Assembly: GCA_905250125.1 (NCBI GenBank)
Contig: CAJNOL010000488.1
Location: 1-64,000 of the forward strand
DNA length: 64,000 nucleotides
Origin: Rotaria sordida
Taxonomy: Eukaryota; Rotifera; Eurotatoria; Philodinida; Philodinidae
Direction: 5' to 3'
In this document: piece by piece, positions 35,816 to 48,700 of the stretch
How positions within the stretch are numbered: the stretch's first letter is position 1
How the letters are laid out: each line of letters begins with the position of its first letter
Program-made: the position numbers and the translations under genes
Notes under the pieces: generated by a model
Seen by the model: the letters and a program-made list of their open reading frames with translations, nothing else
Database searches by the model: none
Told to the model about the DNA's origin: nothing

Positions 35816-37658
35816 TAGATAGATACGTTTCTGAAGTCTCATCTCATTATTAAACAACATTTGATTGTCATTCGCATTCATTCGAATAGAATTCGATGCG
35901 GAATGATGAACAAATAATGGATTCACAAACGTGATGGTAACTGAATAGTGTAATGAAGATAGAACAAACAACTCGTACCATTTCCGATAAATAAATGAAA
36001 GGATAACGATTGCTTATTTTATCAATTATTATCTTGATGAAAGATATAAAATACTTTTAATAGATAAAAGTCAAATAATATAACATAAAATAAAGTAAAA
36101 CAATCTTGTTAAATTTTCTTAATAATGAACTTAATAAATTAATTTTTTAATTTCTCTTTTATCTCATGAGTAATTTATTATAATTTCTCATTAAGCATTC
36201 CATACTAATACTTCATAGACACTACATATATAACCTTTACATTATCAAACAAAATTAATCAAATCAACTTCTGTCAACATAATATGACAGTTTTTCAAAC
36301 AAAAAAAATTCATTATCATTGTAGTCCGATGAGCACGAGATATGTTTTTCAAAGTTAGATTTTAATAACATGAACAATGTCTTAAATAAGAAAATCTTTT
36401 TTCATCGATCATTATTCTATTAGGTTCATTAGTTTCAGGCTACTGAAAAAAACAAGAGTTTCTTTCATCGAAAAAAAAAAAAAAACACAACAATAGACAA
36501 GTTATTCTCTCTCTCTCTCTCTCTCTCTCTCATTCGTAGGATTCATTGAGTACAGAAAGAAAAAAAAACAAACAACAAAATTTAATATAAAAATTTCAAT
36601 GGCCTTGTTCACCGATTCATATGTCATCTCAATGGAAGTAAAAAAAGAAACCCAATTCACATGATAACACATCTTATGGATATTTCCTTTGAGATTTTAT
36701 TTCATAAATTCTACTAAATAAGCAATTTCTTATAATGAATAGTGAAATCTTACAGATTTTTCTACAATTTTTATTTGTTTATCATTATATGAAAAAAAGG
36801 AAATAATCCTATTAATTATAGTCAAAAGAAAATCAACAATTATATTTAAATATTACAAAAAAAATAATAAATACATAAATAAAAATTGCAAGAAGATTAA
36901 TTTTTTTTTTGTTTCTCTTTTCTTTTTTTTAATCATAATAATAAATAAGACATATTGAATTATTTATATTCACGCATAAAGACAAACATCCTATAAGACA
37001 CACGGATAATGTCTTCTTTCGTTTTTTGGTAAGAAAGATGGGTTGCGTAGTTAGATTGGCATCTTTAGATAATGATAATAATAATAATAACGATCGCTTA
37101 CATACACTCATCTCTTTTTCTCAAGGCGTTTAAGCAATCCATCATCAATGTTAGTTAACTCTTACTGATGGGCTTAACTTGATCTTTTCTATATACTTTC
37201 AGTCGTTATTTGCGATAATTTCCTAGTATTTTGCCTTGTTGAAGAAAAATTGTTAGTTGCATGAATCTCAACAGATTCAATATCTGTCATCACTCAAAGA
37301 AAGCGATTTGACGTATATATGAATATATAAATCAATAGCAGATGGTATATAATAATATAGTGACATTGATATATACCTTTCGGTTTTTGTGTTTTATAAA
37401 TAGGAGTTTATTTAAGCATTCAATTAACGGTATGACAAAAAATTCATTTTTGTATCTAATAATTTTTGACATAAGATAAATTCATCTATAGAATAAAAAC
37501 TTTCTCTCTTTATAATGTCATCATCATCATCATCATCATCACCATCATCTGCTTGAAGAAATATAAAAACATATGTGTCTAGGATATATAATCTTTCTCT
37601 ATTTTCTTTTTCCTATGTCGATATCCAGCAGCGCTACTAATTAGATTTTGTCACATAC

Positions 37659-37883
37659 CAATGTTGAAGTCGTAAAACTTGCTTTACGTAATTGAGAATT
37701 TCGACGTTGATAATAATTAACAATCGATGTTCGACGTTGATGTATACTAACACCAGCATTAGTCATATTAGCTGCATTGATTATTGACAAGCGACGAGGG
37801 TCAACATCAAGAAAATGACGATTAGTTGTTGCTGAAGGGGTGAGGAATAAGTTAGACGAATTATTAGGATGAATTGAGGACAT
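37659..37883 (-). CDS. Candidate alternative first exon 5 of RGS-B
   Basis: ATG at 37883, 75 codons, donor TTG/GTATGT, phase 0. It is rich in Arg/Ser and Asn, with VDPRRLSIINA, HQRRTSIVNYYQRRNSQLRK and a KASFTTSTL end. Several RRxS motifs would suit basophilic kinases. It is the clearest coding signal of the cluster apart from 41271-41519. Confidence 0.72.
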
Positions 37884-39564
37884 TAATGAATAAATAAGAA
37901 TAATTAAAATGACCAAAGAAAAACAGAAAACAATTGAAAGTATTATACAATGTATAAATGAAAAAGTTATAAATCAAAGATGTGTATGTATTCGCGTTAT
38001 TTTAGCTCCCATCGTCGACATCATTGTTTCCGACCACCTACTATCTCACAAGCACATGACGATACACAGGAGAAGAGAGATAGAGAAAAAGATAGTTGCT
38101 CTATTTAGAGAAGAAAGATTTATTCGGTGCCGTCGCTTCAAGAAAGAAAACATAATGGTGCGTGCTTGTCTAAAGGGAACGAGAGAGAGAGAGATAGATA
38201 TATATATATATATAAAGAGAAAGAGAGAGAGAGACAGCAAAGAATCTGGAAGGAAAGCGAGAAACGGACGCCTGCTGCGTCTGACGATCCGCTATTTAAA
38301 CGAATACAATAATCATTGATGATGATGATGTTGATGATGATGATGATGATGATGATGGGATGGCTTGTTTCCTTTTTTTTCTCCTATTCTATTGGGTCTC
38401 TCTTTCTATTTCTCGGTGTGGTAGATAGCTTGCTAACTCAGCCGATATTTTACACACATGATGAAACAACGACAACGACACGCATCTGTTTCTTTTTTTT
38501 TTGCTCAACAACGAAACAACAACATCCATCGTTGTTGTTCTCATTATTATCGTTTAACTCGATCTCTTTTCTCCTTCTTTTTCGGTAATAGTTTTCGGAA
38601 GAAAAAAAAAAAAAAAAAGAAATAGAACGATAAAACACAAAAAATGATTCCCAATCGAATGTCAAGTCGAATTAGCTCGTTGTCAGTTTAATTAACGAGA
38701 TCTACACAATTTTCTCGTTTGTTAGTTTGGAATAAGCTTTACGAAGAGAAATATCTATCAAATTTAGTCCGATTGACGACAATGACAACAACAACAACAA
38801 TAATAACAATAACAACGATGATGATGACTAGTCTAAAAAACTTGATAAGTTTTTTCTTTATATAATATTATATAGAAACATGCTATTAAAGCTCTTTCAA
38901 GCATAGGAGAAGTGATCCGATTGTTTTTTCGATGACAGTCCAATCAATGGCATGCATCCTATCTATCTTTTTCTTTCTTGAAAACAAAAGTCTATACCAA
39001 TGGGAATTGTGTCTTTTGTATTTTCTCAATATGATTAATTTGATCATTCTACATAAAACTACTATCATCTCAAGGTGATCGTCAAAGGCCGTCATTTTCT
39101 TTTTCTTTTCTGTTCTTTTTCCAAAAAAGAAATCGATTATTCTTTACTTATACTCTACATAGGGCGAATTATACAACATGTAATGAAGAGCAACACAAGA
39201 ATGTTGTTATTGTTACTATTGCTCTTCCTCTAGGCGTTTATAATAACATAGACTAAACGACATGCGAGAAGGATTATAAAGCATTTTCGGTATATGTGTT
39301 GTGTCTGTTATTGTTTACAATCGTTTTTTCATTAGTATACATATAATATATATATATATATATATGCATTATAACAAGATTATGTCTGAATTGAAAGAAA
39401 AAATATGTTAAACTGAAATACAAAAATACAAAACTGTAATCTTATTTAACCAAAAAAAAAGAAATAATTAAGAAATAGACACAATTATTTACACTTAAGT
39501 GATTCTCTTTGATTACACCATGCCGAAAGAAGTCACTAAAGAATCTATGGGCATATATATTCTC

Positions 39565-39597
<33 letters not shown>

Positions 39598-40207
39598 GAT
39601 CTATAATAAAATTATCTATCTATTCTTTTACCTAGAAATATATAATTAATAAAAAACTTAACAGTCTAAAACAGAAAATACTCTTGCATGTAGTAGGTAA
39701 TTTAATTAAATACTAATGTAACTATCTATTACAAAATGAATGATTAATGAGTAATAAAACAAATTCAACTGTTACATTTCCTGATACATAGGAAGAAGAA
39801 AGTCACTTTTAAATGAGTATTTAGATCTTCATTGATCAACTTTCTTTTTTATAGTACGCACCATTTCAAAGTCGTCTGTTAATTTATACATGATTGATTT
39901 ATTGTCGTCCATCATTTTCCTTTTTCTTTTCTTCTTTATTCAAGAAAATACTTTTAAGAAAAAGTTGTTCTCGTTTACTTCTTTCTTTTTTCCGCATTCG
40001 ATTTCTTTTTTTTTTTCAAATATTTGTTCAACTTGCACAATCATGATATGATGATGTTCAACGGTAAAATTAAAATGCGTATTTCAAGAAAAAAAAAAAA
40101 AAACACCCAAAGTCGTACACTAAATGAACGTCACCTTTCTCGTTCTATTTTTTTTTAAATTAACTTCTCTTTTTTTCATTGAACTAGAAAAATCATTATA
40201 TTATTAC

Positions 40208-40294
40208 CTCATGTGATCGACTAATATCCCTTTTTTGTAGAAATTGTTTTCGCTTGATCATACCCACTTTACCAATATTTTTTAATTCCATTTC
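40208..40294 (-). CDS. Candidate alternative or second exon 6 of RGS-B
   Basis: The exon is bounded by acceptor TTTTAG/GAAATGG and donor GAG/GTAATA, 29 codons, phase 0 at both ends. It could follow exon 41271-41519, or act as a first exon from the ATG at 40291 (MELKNIGKVGMIKRKQFLQK). A GA tract at about 40407-40422 lies about 115 bp upstream. Confidence 0.6.
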
Positions 40295-41270
40295 CTAAAA
40301 GAAATAGAATAGAAATAAAATGATGAAATTTTTTATTTTTTTTTTTTGTTCAAACTCAATGTTAGGTTTTTTTTATTTCTATGAAAAGAAATGACTACAT
40401 AAGAAAGAGAGAGAGAGAGAGAAGTATCATCCATGATTAATTTGTTGAATATTTAAACAAATCGTCAATGAGATCATCAACACACAAACTTATTTTATGT
40501 TCTTTTGTTCTTCTTCCATTTTTCATTCCCTTATTATTTTTTTTCTTCTTCATCCCATTGTTAACTATACAACCATCATCAGAAATACTACCGGAAACTT
40601 GCTCTCTCTCTATCTACTCTCATTACACTCGTCCTCTCTCCCTCCTCGTTCTTTTCGCCATTGAACGATGAAGGCGAATTCCCAAGTTGACATTTGGCTG
40701 ATTGGCATTACTCTATATTACCACCGGTTGGACTCAAATCAATTTGTCTTCATCGTTCTCGTTTTTTTTCATAACGTGTTAGTAGCACATACTTGAAACT
40801 TGAAATACTCTTTAACAAGACAAGGTTTCGAATACTATAATAATTAATATCTAATCAAGAATCATATCCATGTTTGGTTGAGTATCATTACTTCTATTTC
40901 TTTTTGTCGGTTTTCATATGCATATATAAAAGGATTTAGTTACACAATGATTTTCTATTAATATACAGGAACAAAAAAAAAGTTCTAAGGTCGACTGATG
41001 AAAAACAAAAAAAAGAAGACTGTAGCTTATATTAAACACTATGGATATTTTTGTTTAAGTTGTTCAATTGAAACAATTACTTTTATTTTGCTTCCAGAGA
41101 AAGATAATAAACATGTTCTGTTGTATTCTATTTAAAATATAGAGAAAGATAAAAAGATATTTGAATACCTAGATCATTTTCTTTTTTATTTTTTTTTCTT
41201 GATTTATTTTTCAAAGAAAATGAATTTTAATAGAATAAAAAGAAAATCTTCCATTCATTTTTCTTTCTAC

Positions 41271-41519
41271 CTGTCTTTTTTGTCCATTTCCGGGTTTACG
41301 AGCAACAAATGTTGCTACCGTTTTCCAACTCCTATCGGGTGTTAAATATGTAGGTGATAATGCTGTTGTTTGCTGAGGTAAAATTGATTGTTCGACAATT
41401 CTTTCTTGATAATGAATTTTTTTTGCATAAAAGGAACGTTTTATTGTTGATGATGACGATGATGATGACGATGATGATGATGATGAGGGAATATTTTTCA
41501 TATTTAATTGAAAATTCAT
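41271..41519 (-). CDS. Candidate alternative first exon 7 of RGS-B
   Basis: ATG at 41519, 83 codons, donor CAG/GTAGAA, phase 0. It has a Ser homopolymer encoded by mixed TCA/TCG codons near residues 11-24. Then come a basic segment and DRSWKTVATFVARKPGNGQK. It could splice to 40208-40294 or directly to the RGS exon at 32402. Confidence 0.68.
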
Positions 41520-42242
41520 CAATTTAATATATTTCTACTGAACTAATAACTTCGTCAATGATACTTCTATTGATAGATGTTCATCTAATAATAACAAAAG
41601 CCAAGTACACCTACACTTGTGTCAAATACTCGAATGAGCTTTGTCACGAACATAAGCATTATAAACTTCTATGTCAATGTATTTAATAATGACAATAGCA
41701 AGTTCTTTTATAAGACTATCCACCATGACTACTAACCCACCAACAAGAAAGAAAAAGTAGACAAGGAAGCAGATAAATAGGAACAAAAGAAAAGGCGAGA
41801 AAAAAAAATAAATGAAGGCAAGAAAAAAAAATAATTATGCTGAAATTCACATGCATTTATATAGGCGAATACAAAGAAGAAAAAAAACTTGACTGCTCTA
41901 CCAACAACTACCCATAGGAGCATCAACACCAATGGAAAGACTTTATTAATGTAAGTGTGAGGCGGTCAGAACGGAATCATCCTAATCGCTATTCTTTTCT
42001 TTTTTTTTAGCGTGTGCGTCTTTTTCTTGCACTTCCTTGTTTATCACTCAGGCGATGCAAGAAATAATTCTAAACACGCATAAAAACATGTTTTTTGTCG
42101 AGGTTTTGTCTAATCGATTACGAAAGAAATGATTTCTTTTTTTTTTTCATTCAGATTTATATAATATTCAATTTGATTTTTATCGAACTATAATCAATGA
42201 ATCAATATTTAACGAATTAAAATTCAAATAAAAAATACTTAC

Positions 42243-42299
42243 AAAACGATACATAGTTCGAATTGTTGATGATGTATAGATCATTGAATATGTATGCAT
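42243..42299 (-). CDS. Candidate alternative first exon 8 of RGS-B (distal)
   Basis: ATG at 42299, 19 codons (MHTYSMIYTSSTIRTMYRF), strong donor TTT/GTAAGT, phase 0. It lies about 470 bp beyond the stop exon of the upstream RGS-A gene. It is too short to be certain. Confidence 0.5.
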
Positions 42300-42769
42300 T
42301 GTTCTTGTCTTCAAAAAAACATGAAAACTCGAAGAAAAAAAAAAAAAAAATTCTTTTTCAATAATGATTAGTTCGACAGTAAAATAAGAAGCTTCTCAAT
42401 TTCCGTTATGTTTCTACTTTCAAGAAGACCAACATTATTTTTGATGTTCATCATTATTCTCATCATACTATTCGCCTAAAGACAAACGATGATGTCTACC
42501 CTTATGACATGAAGTATTTTACAACAATAGAAGAAAAAAAAAAAGTACTTAATTGCGATTAATACGACTGGAGATACTATCAGGAAATTGTGATTTTTTA
42601 TTATTTATAAAATAGAATGTAAAAAAAAAAAAAAAACGTTTTTTTTTTGTTATAGAAAGCAATTAAATTGATTGATTAATATTTATATATATATATTTTT
42701 AAACAAAATATCTGAAGTTTTGATCACACAAAAACAAAAAGAAAAAATAAATGCACATATGAAAAAATA

Positions 42770-45700
42770 TTAACGTGAAAGTGTATTAAATGATGATATC
42801 TGACAAGATTTTATTGAACATGAATCAAAATTTGAATTTGTTGATGATGATATTGAATCTAAATAAAAGAAAAATTTTCATTTTTGTTTTAAATTTTGAT
42901 TCAAATAAGAACATACTTGGATTTATCGGTCGTCTCCATTTAGAAAAAGCTAAAAAGAAAGAAAATCAAGATGTCATCTTTTATTAAACAGCTTGAAAAA
43001 TTTTCTATTAATATTCATCATCGATTAAGGTACTTCCGTTCTATAAAATATATATAATATATTCTCTTTTTTCATTATACAAGAAAATTTTAACGAATAT
43101 TTTTCTTAGAATTTATTTCATCAAATCTTACAAAATAGTTTACATTTACTAGATCTCATAGACATTCTAAGATGTTTGTCAATATTTCAATATTACTATT
43201 CAATCTTATACAGAGTAGTATGTCAATTAATTAACTACCATTGACTTCATCAATAACCTCTGTAATCAAACCTACAGAAAGTAGTAAATTAGCTTTGTTA
43301 GTGGAGATGAATACAATAACAAACTGAATGTTAATTATCTATTATTTTTTATCATGATCAATTGTTAGTTTTTACTCAAAAAACAATCGAATGAAATTTT
43401 TCATCCAATAGATTTTATGTTAGTAGGATTATGTCGAACATTTACCTTACAAAAGAACCATGTAAAGTAATAAATAGTCTTTGAAATAAATATTACTTCA
43501 TTAGATAAGTCTTGCCGAAAAAACTACACTACTCTCCTTCACATCACCTTTCAAATTGAAATTTCATCTTCAAACATTGTACAAGTTTTCAATAGAACTA
43601 GTTCATTGTCGAAATATTAGATTTTTCACTATCTTCAAATACTAATATTAAAAATTTTTCTATGCGACAAATCAAAAATTAGTTTATAAGTTAATATATA
43701 TATATGATATTAGAAAATCGAACATTTTCATAATCAATAAACATCATTGAGAACATTGTTTATATAAAATTTTGAGGTTGAAATACTCAATGAAATAAAA
43801 CTCATTTGAAAATTGAATTTATCATTTAGCGAACTGTTCCCATTAATATTCAATCATATACTCACTAATGTGGTTTACTGATTAATCTCAGAGCTGTAAT
43901 CGGATTTTACTGATTGGATAATATTTTATAGGTTATGCTATTGTTTCTTTGATAAAATTTGTTAAGAACAAGTTTACTTTCTCTTATCAAAATAATCAAT
44001 TAGTGTTGTTTCAAGAACTATTAGTTTTATTTTCTTCTGTTCGTCCACATTGTTTTATTTCTATTATCAGAATATATTTCTTTTGTTTTTAAATGCACGA
44101 TCAAAACTGTATTACTTGAGCTAAACATTTTTAAAATACAGATCAAATTTCAGTTTGAATCGTCTAAATGCATAAAGGAAAATGAATGTGCTTCAAAGCC
44201 ATACAGATTAATCGACTAATAGTGATTCAACGAACCGATTACAACTCTGTTTAATTTAATCAACAAAATTGCTTAAATTTTAAAAAAATAACGCAATAAG
44301 ATATTTTTTATTTGTTTTGTCTTAATTTTACTCGACTAATTCTCTTGCAATATGATAAAATCGAGTATTTTGTTTTTAATTCATTTATCAAATCGTGTCC
44401 CTTGAGGTTATTTTATAGATGAAGTTTTGAAGTCAAAACTTATTTTTTCTATCTTTTAAAATAAAAAAAAATCTGAAAATAATTAAACATAATGTTTCTC
44501 GATGAATAATAAGCAGTTTTACTTCATATGGTTTTTTTTTTTTGTAGAATAATATATGATACTTTCGAGTAAAAAAATAAAAGCTTGCACTATCTTTTAT
44601 TATATACTATTTAGGGCGTATCAAAAGTAGTGGCGACGAGATTTTTTTTTCTGTTGAAGAGATACAAAAATTGTGATTTTTTTCCATAAAAATCTGAAAT
44701 GGAACGTATAGGACAAGAAAAATAGCGAATTTTGTAAAGAGTCATCGAACTTTATAAAATTCTAGAATTTCATAGTCATGTAGAATCCTGTAGGTGATTC
44801 TAGAAAGAACTTCGATATCCTATATCATAATAAAATCAAGGAAAAGAGAGAATACTGTTATGACCTAGTAAAAATAGATGATCACACAAATTGGAGTCTG
44901 CGTGCAAAAGCTCAAAACGTATATATACGTTTCCATTGCCAAAGAGTTAATTCATTATAAAACTTATAGAAACTTTCTCTCTATATGAGCTGATAGTAAA
45001 AACGGCGCTCTGTTTTTCTACACTTCTTCCACTAATGTCATAATAATAAAATTTCCATAAGACTAGTTTGGTTTCTCTATATATGTTTATTAACGTTATA
45101 CGAAAAGTAGCGGTGGTGAAACAAAAACAAAATATAGAAACAAGTAGCTCGTGTTTCATCTTCAATTTCTTACTGACTTTCACGAAACTATTTCGATCAT
45201 CCTTCAACTCTCCTAAGGGGAGGGAGCTTCATCACCACAAACAAAATATAATTCATCACGTGCGACTATTGCTTAAATATTAAGTGTAGTGTACATTTTA
45301 ATGTAGGAGCAAAAATCTTTCTTGTTCATCTAAACTAGAGATGAACAGTGTCAAAAATATATATATGTCGGAGTTGACTTTAAAATTGAAAAGGTAATTT
45401 CTTATTTCTTGTAGATAGATGCATTAGATATTGAAGTAAATATTTGATAACGTTAGTAGACACAGTCGATGGAGAAACGCTCTTTGAACATGCATTATTG
45501 AATGAGTTTAAACAGTACGGGACACAGGAAGTTTTCAATTAGATGTTTACGAGTTTTTAAGAGATATGTTGAGAACACTTCTATGTTGGAGAAATGCATT
45601 AAGTGGATTTCCGTTAGCTCCTCCACAGTCTCCACCCCCTACTATGAAATAGAAGAGATTAAACTTCAAAACTTTTCAGAATCGTTTCTCTAATAAAAGG

Positions 45701-48700
45701 TTGTGAGACAGTGAAAGGAAATCGATCTGTCGTTTTTTTAGACTTTATTTCTTGTAGTTCAATCAAACTTACTCCGAATGGGGTACTAAAACTCTTCTAT
45801 CCTTATCTTATTAAAATATTAAATCCTATTGTAAATCAACATAATTGATGACATATTCTGAATCGCTCTGTTCCTTACTGTATTTTATGTTCTATAATTC
45901 TCTTTGTATGACCTATATCAACGATGTAGTTCTATATCTTAAATACTGTTCTTGTTAGACATTTCTATGGTTGTATATGTCTACGTTTCTTATCTGTTAT
46001 TCTTTTTTTTTTTTGTTATTTTCCTTTAAATGTTCTTTCACTGTACTGCAAGGAGCTAAACGTCGTCAATTATTGCAAAATAAAAACAAACTGAAAAGAC
46101 AACTAGTTCTATCTTAAGTAACTTTTCAATTGAATAGTCAACCAATTGTCTTTTAAAGGCAATACTAGTGAAGAAAGATGAACATACAAGTTAGAATCTG
46201 TGCAAAAGCTTAAAATGTATATATACGTTTTTTGTCGTCAAAGAATTAAAAGAAAAAGAATATATATCGAAGATAATATAAATTAATGTAACTGTTACAT
46301 ATCATAATCAAACAGATCTTATTGAAATTTTTTTATTATGATATTAGTTGAAGGATGATATGATAGCACAGAAAAATAGAATGTCGTTTCTATTATGAAT
46401 TCATATAAAGAGAAAGGTTTTTTTAAAGGTTTTTTGTAAGAAAAAAAGTACTTTCGCCATTACTTTTGATATGCTCTATGTCTATTGTATTAATTATCTT
46501 TGTAAACAGTAAATTTAATTTAATTCTAATCTTACCTTTAGTCCAAGGTAAAAAAGGACTACGTTTTTTATCTTTTTTTTCTTCATCTTTTAATTTAACC
46601 TATTGATAGAAAAAAGAAAAGAATTATAATAAATAAAAAATAAAGTAAATGTTTGTTTTTTTATTTTTTTCATACAAAATTATTTGATCTTTCTTCATTA
46701 TGTTTTAATATTTGTTGTTTTGAATAAGTTATAGATTTTCCTTGCATTTCATTTCTAATACAATCTTTATATATATCTGACTTTAAAAATCTTGTATATG
46801 AATCATATTTCATTAATTGAAATATTTGAGATTGTGCTTTTTCAAATATATGAATATTTGGATTAGTTAATAATGATTCTTGACATTCTTGTCTTGTTCG
46901 ATTATCAATATTTATTCGACATGAACCATCATTTGTATCATATAAATATGCTGACCAAATTGAAGTAGCTTTATTGCGAATCTAAAAAAAATCAAATGTA
47001 TAAATATATGATTTTTAATTGAATAGAAAAATAAGAGACTTCATCTTGATTTGTTAATTTTTTAAAATTTTCACATTCAATCCAAAATTGAATATTTTCT
47101 TGACTAAATTCTTTTTTTAAAAATTCTGTAAATATATATAAACCCATTTCATCATAAAGTAATTTTTCAAAATTAATTGCCCATGATGTTGCCGAAGAAT
47201 TTTCTTCATTTAAATCAATTGAACCTTCATTAATACTTGTTTCATGTTGTAATGATAATTCATTTTCATTATTTATTGCTGTTAAAGACTAACAAAAGAA
47301 AAATAATTCAAGAAAAAAAAAAAAGTCTAGAAAACATACAGGACCAGTTGTTAGAATATAAGCTGAAGCAAATCGTGCACGTAAATCTTCAATCGATGAT
47401 GATGGATGATCCAAAAATGGACTGGAAGGATGATAATGAAAATTATTTTCATCAGTTAAATGTAAATCATTCGCAAATGAATGACGACGAGGATGATGAT
47501 CAATCCATAAAAATTGACCTGTTGTTGTTGTTGTTGTTGATGATGTTGAACCTACTCCTCCTAATTCATTATCAAGTAATTCACCATCGGATAAAGATGA
47601 TGATGACGAAGATGAACATGGAACTGGACAAGAATCATCATCTTGACAAAATCTTAACGAAAGAAAAAATATATTTGTATTTTAATTAATAAGAAAACAA
47701 AATAAAAATAGATTTTACTCGGATGGTGGTGGAATACTTCGTTGATGTTGATCATCTTCTTCAATTGAAGATCGTAATGGATTTGGTGATGATGACTCAA
47801 CAGATGATTGTGATGTTGTTCGTGTTGTACAAGAATCAATATTAGAATCAATTGATGTTGCACAGGAACTATTTGTTGAACAAGTATCTAGAAATTGTTA
47901 ATAAAAGTTTTTGTTATACAAAATTTAAGAGAAGCTATGCTTAACGGTATAAGTCGATGCATTGTTCGGTGATGATAACGGATGAATTTATTTAATGAAA
48001 AAGAGGATAAACGATGATAGAGAACTTTTTGATAAGAACATCTCTTAAAACTGATTTCGCATGTTGGAAATTTTCAAAAATCAAATCTCTATTTCTCTGA
48101 CGCGATTGGAATATTTTGGCAGCAGTGGCTGATGAGAGAACATCCTCAGATATCTCCTTCCGATTTTAATGATTTTTCGCCTATAGATACTATATAGTAT
48201 CAATAGCACAAGGAGGGGGGGGGGCAGTTGAAGAGGTTCTCTCGTTAACTGAATACGTGTTGAATACAATTTGTGAAGGTCTCAAACATATGATTATTTT
48301 CTCACTGAATCCGAGAATTCTATTACGAAATTCTTAATTGAATCTAAAAGCAAACTTATTCTATAAGAAAAATCGTATCCATTCTTCCATTGATTTTATT
48401 TTCTTTACATGTAGATGACATTGAAAGTCAATTGGCAATGCTTTATTTTATGAACGATGGATAGATGAATTGGAATTTACTTTTCAAATGTTATTGTCAT
48501 TTTAAAACAGAACTGAATCGAAAAAATTCAGTATCTGATAGATTCTCGAAATAGAAAACAATTGACATCATTGAGATACAAAGATAAAGAAGTATTTTTT
48601 CTCAAGTTTTGACGGACATTTTCATTGATGAGAAGTCATAAATCACATTTATCATGAGTGTTATCTCATTACATAGGTTCTCCTGAGACGAGAGAAAGCC

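Larger units (their letters stand above)
33954..41200. repeat. Microsatellite-rich inter-exon region
   Basis: Simple repeats include (CT)n at 33954-33979, 35417-35435 and 36506-36531, (AT)n(GATA)n at about 35763-35823, (TCA)n at 37518-37548, (GA)n/(AT)n at 38181-38235, (GAT)n at 38316-38356, (AAT)n at about 39565-39596 and (GA)n at 40407-40422. Many lie within a few hundred bp upstream of the candidate first exons. The sequence between them is otherwise AT-rich and shows no further coding. Confidence 0.75.

Noticed and set aside
35675-35971. Minus-strand frame ending in Tyr-Ile-Ser repeats
   Set aside because: It runs into the GATA/AT microsatellite, and the nearest donor is out of phase with the RGS exon.
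37909-38319. 136-codon plus-strand frame in the first-exon cluster
   Set aside because: It overlaps GA and AT microsatellites, with runs of Arg/Glu and Tyr/Ile produced by the repeats. No domain; it probably lies in the upstream region of exon 37659-37883.
38316-38588. Methionine-rich plus-strand frame
   Set aside because: Produced by the (GAT)n microsatellite; no family.
38886-39095. Possible extra first exon (MTAFDDHLEM...)
   Set aside because: The only phase-0 donor is weak (ATA/GTAGTT) and the coding part would be 11 residues; not enough support.
47237-47689. 150-codon plus-strand frame opposite RGS-A exons 4-5
   Set aside because: Antisense shadow of the Asp/Ser-rich linker; low complexity.
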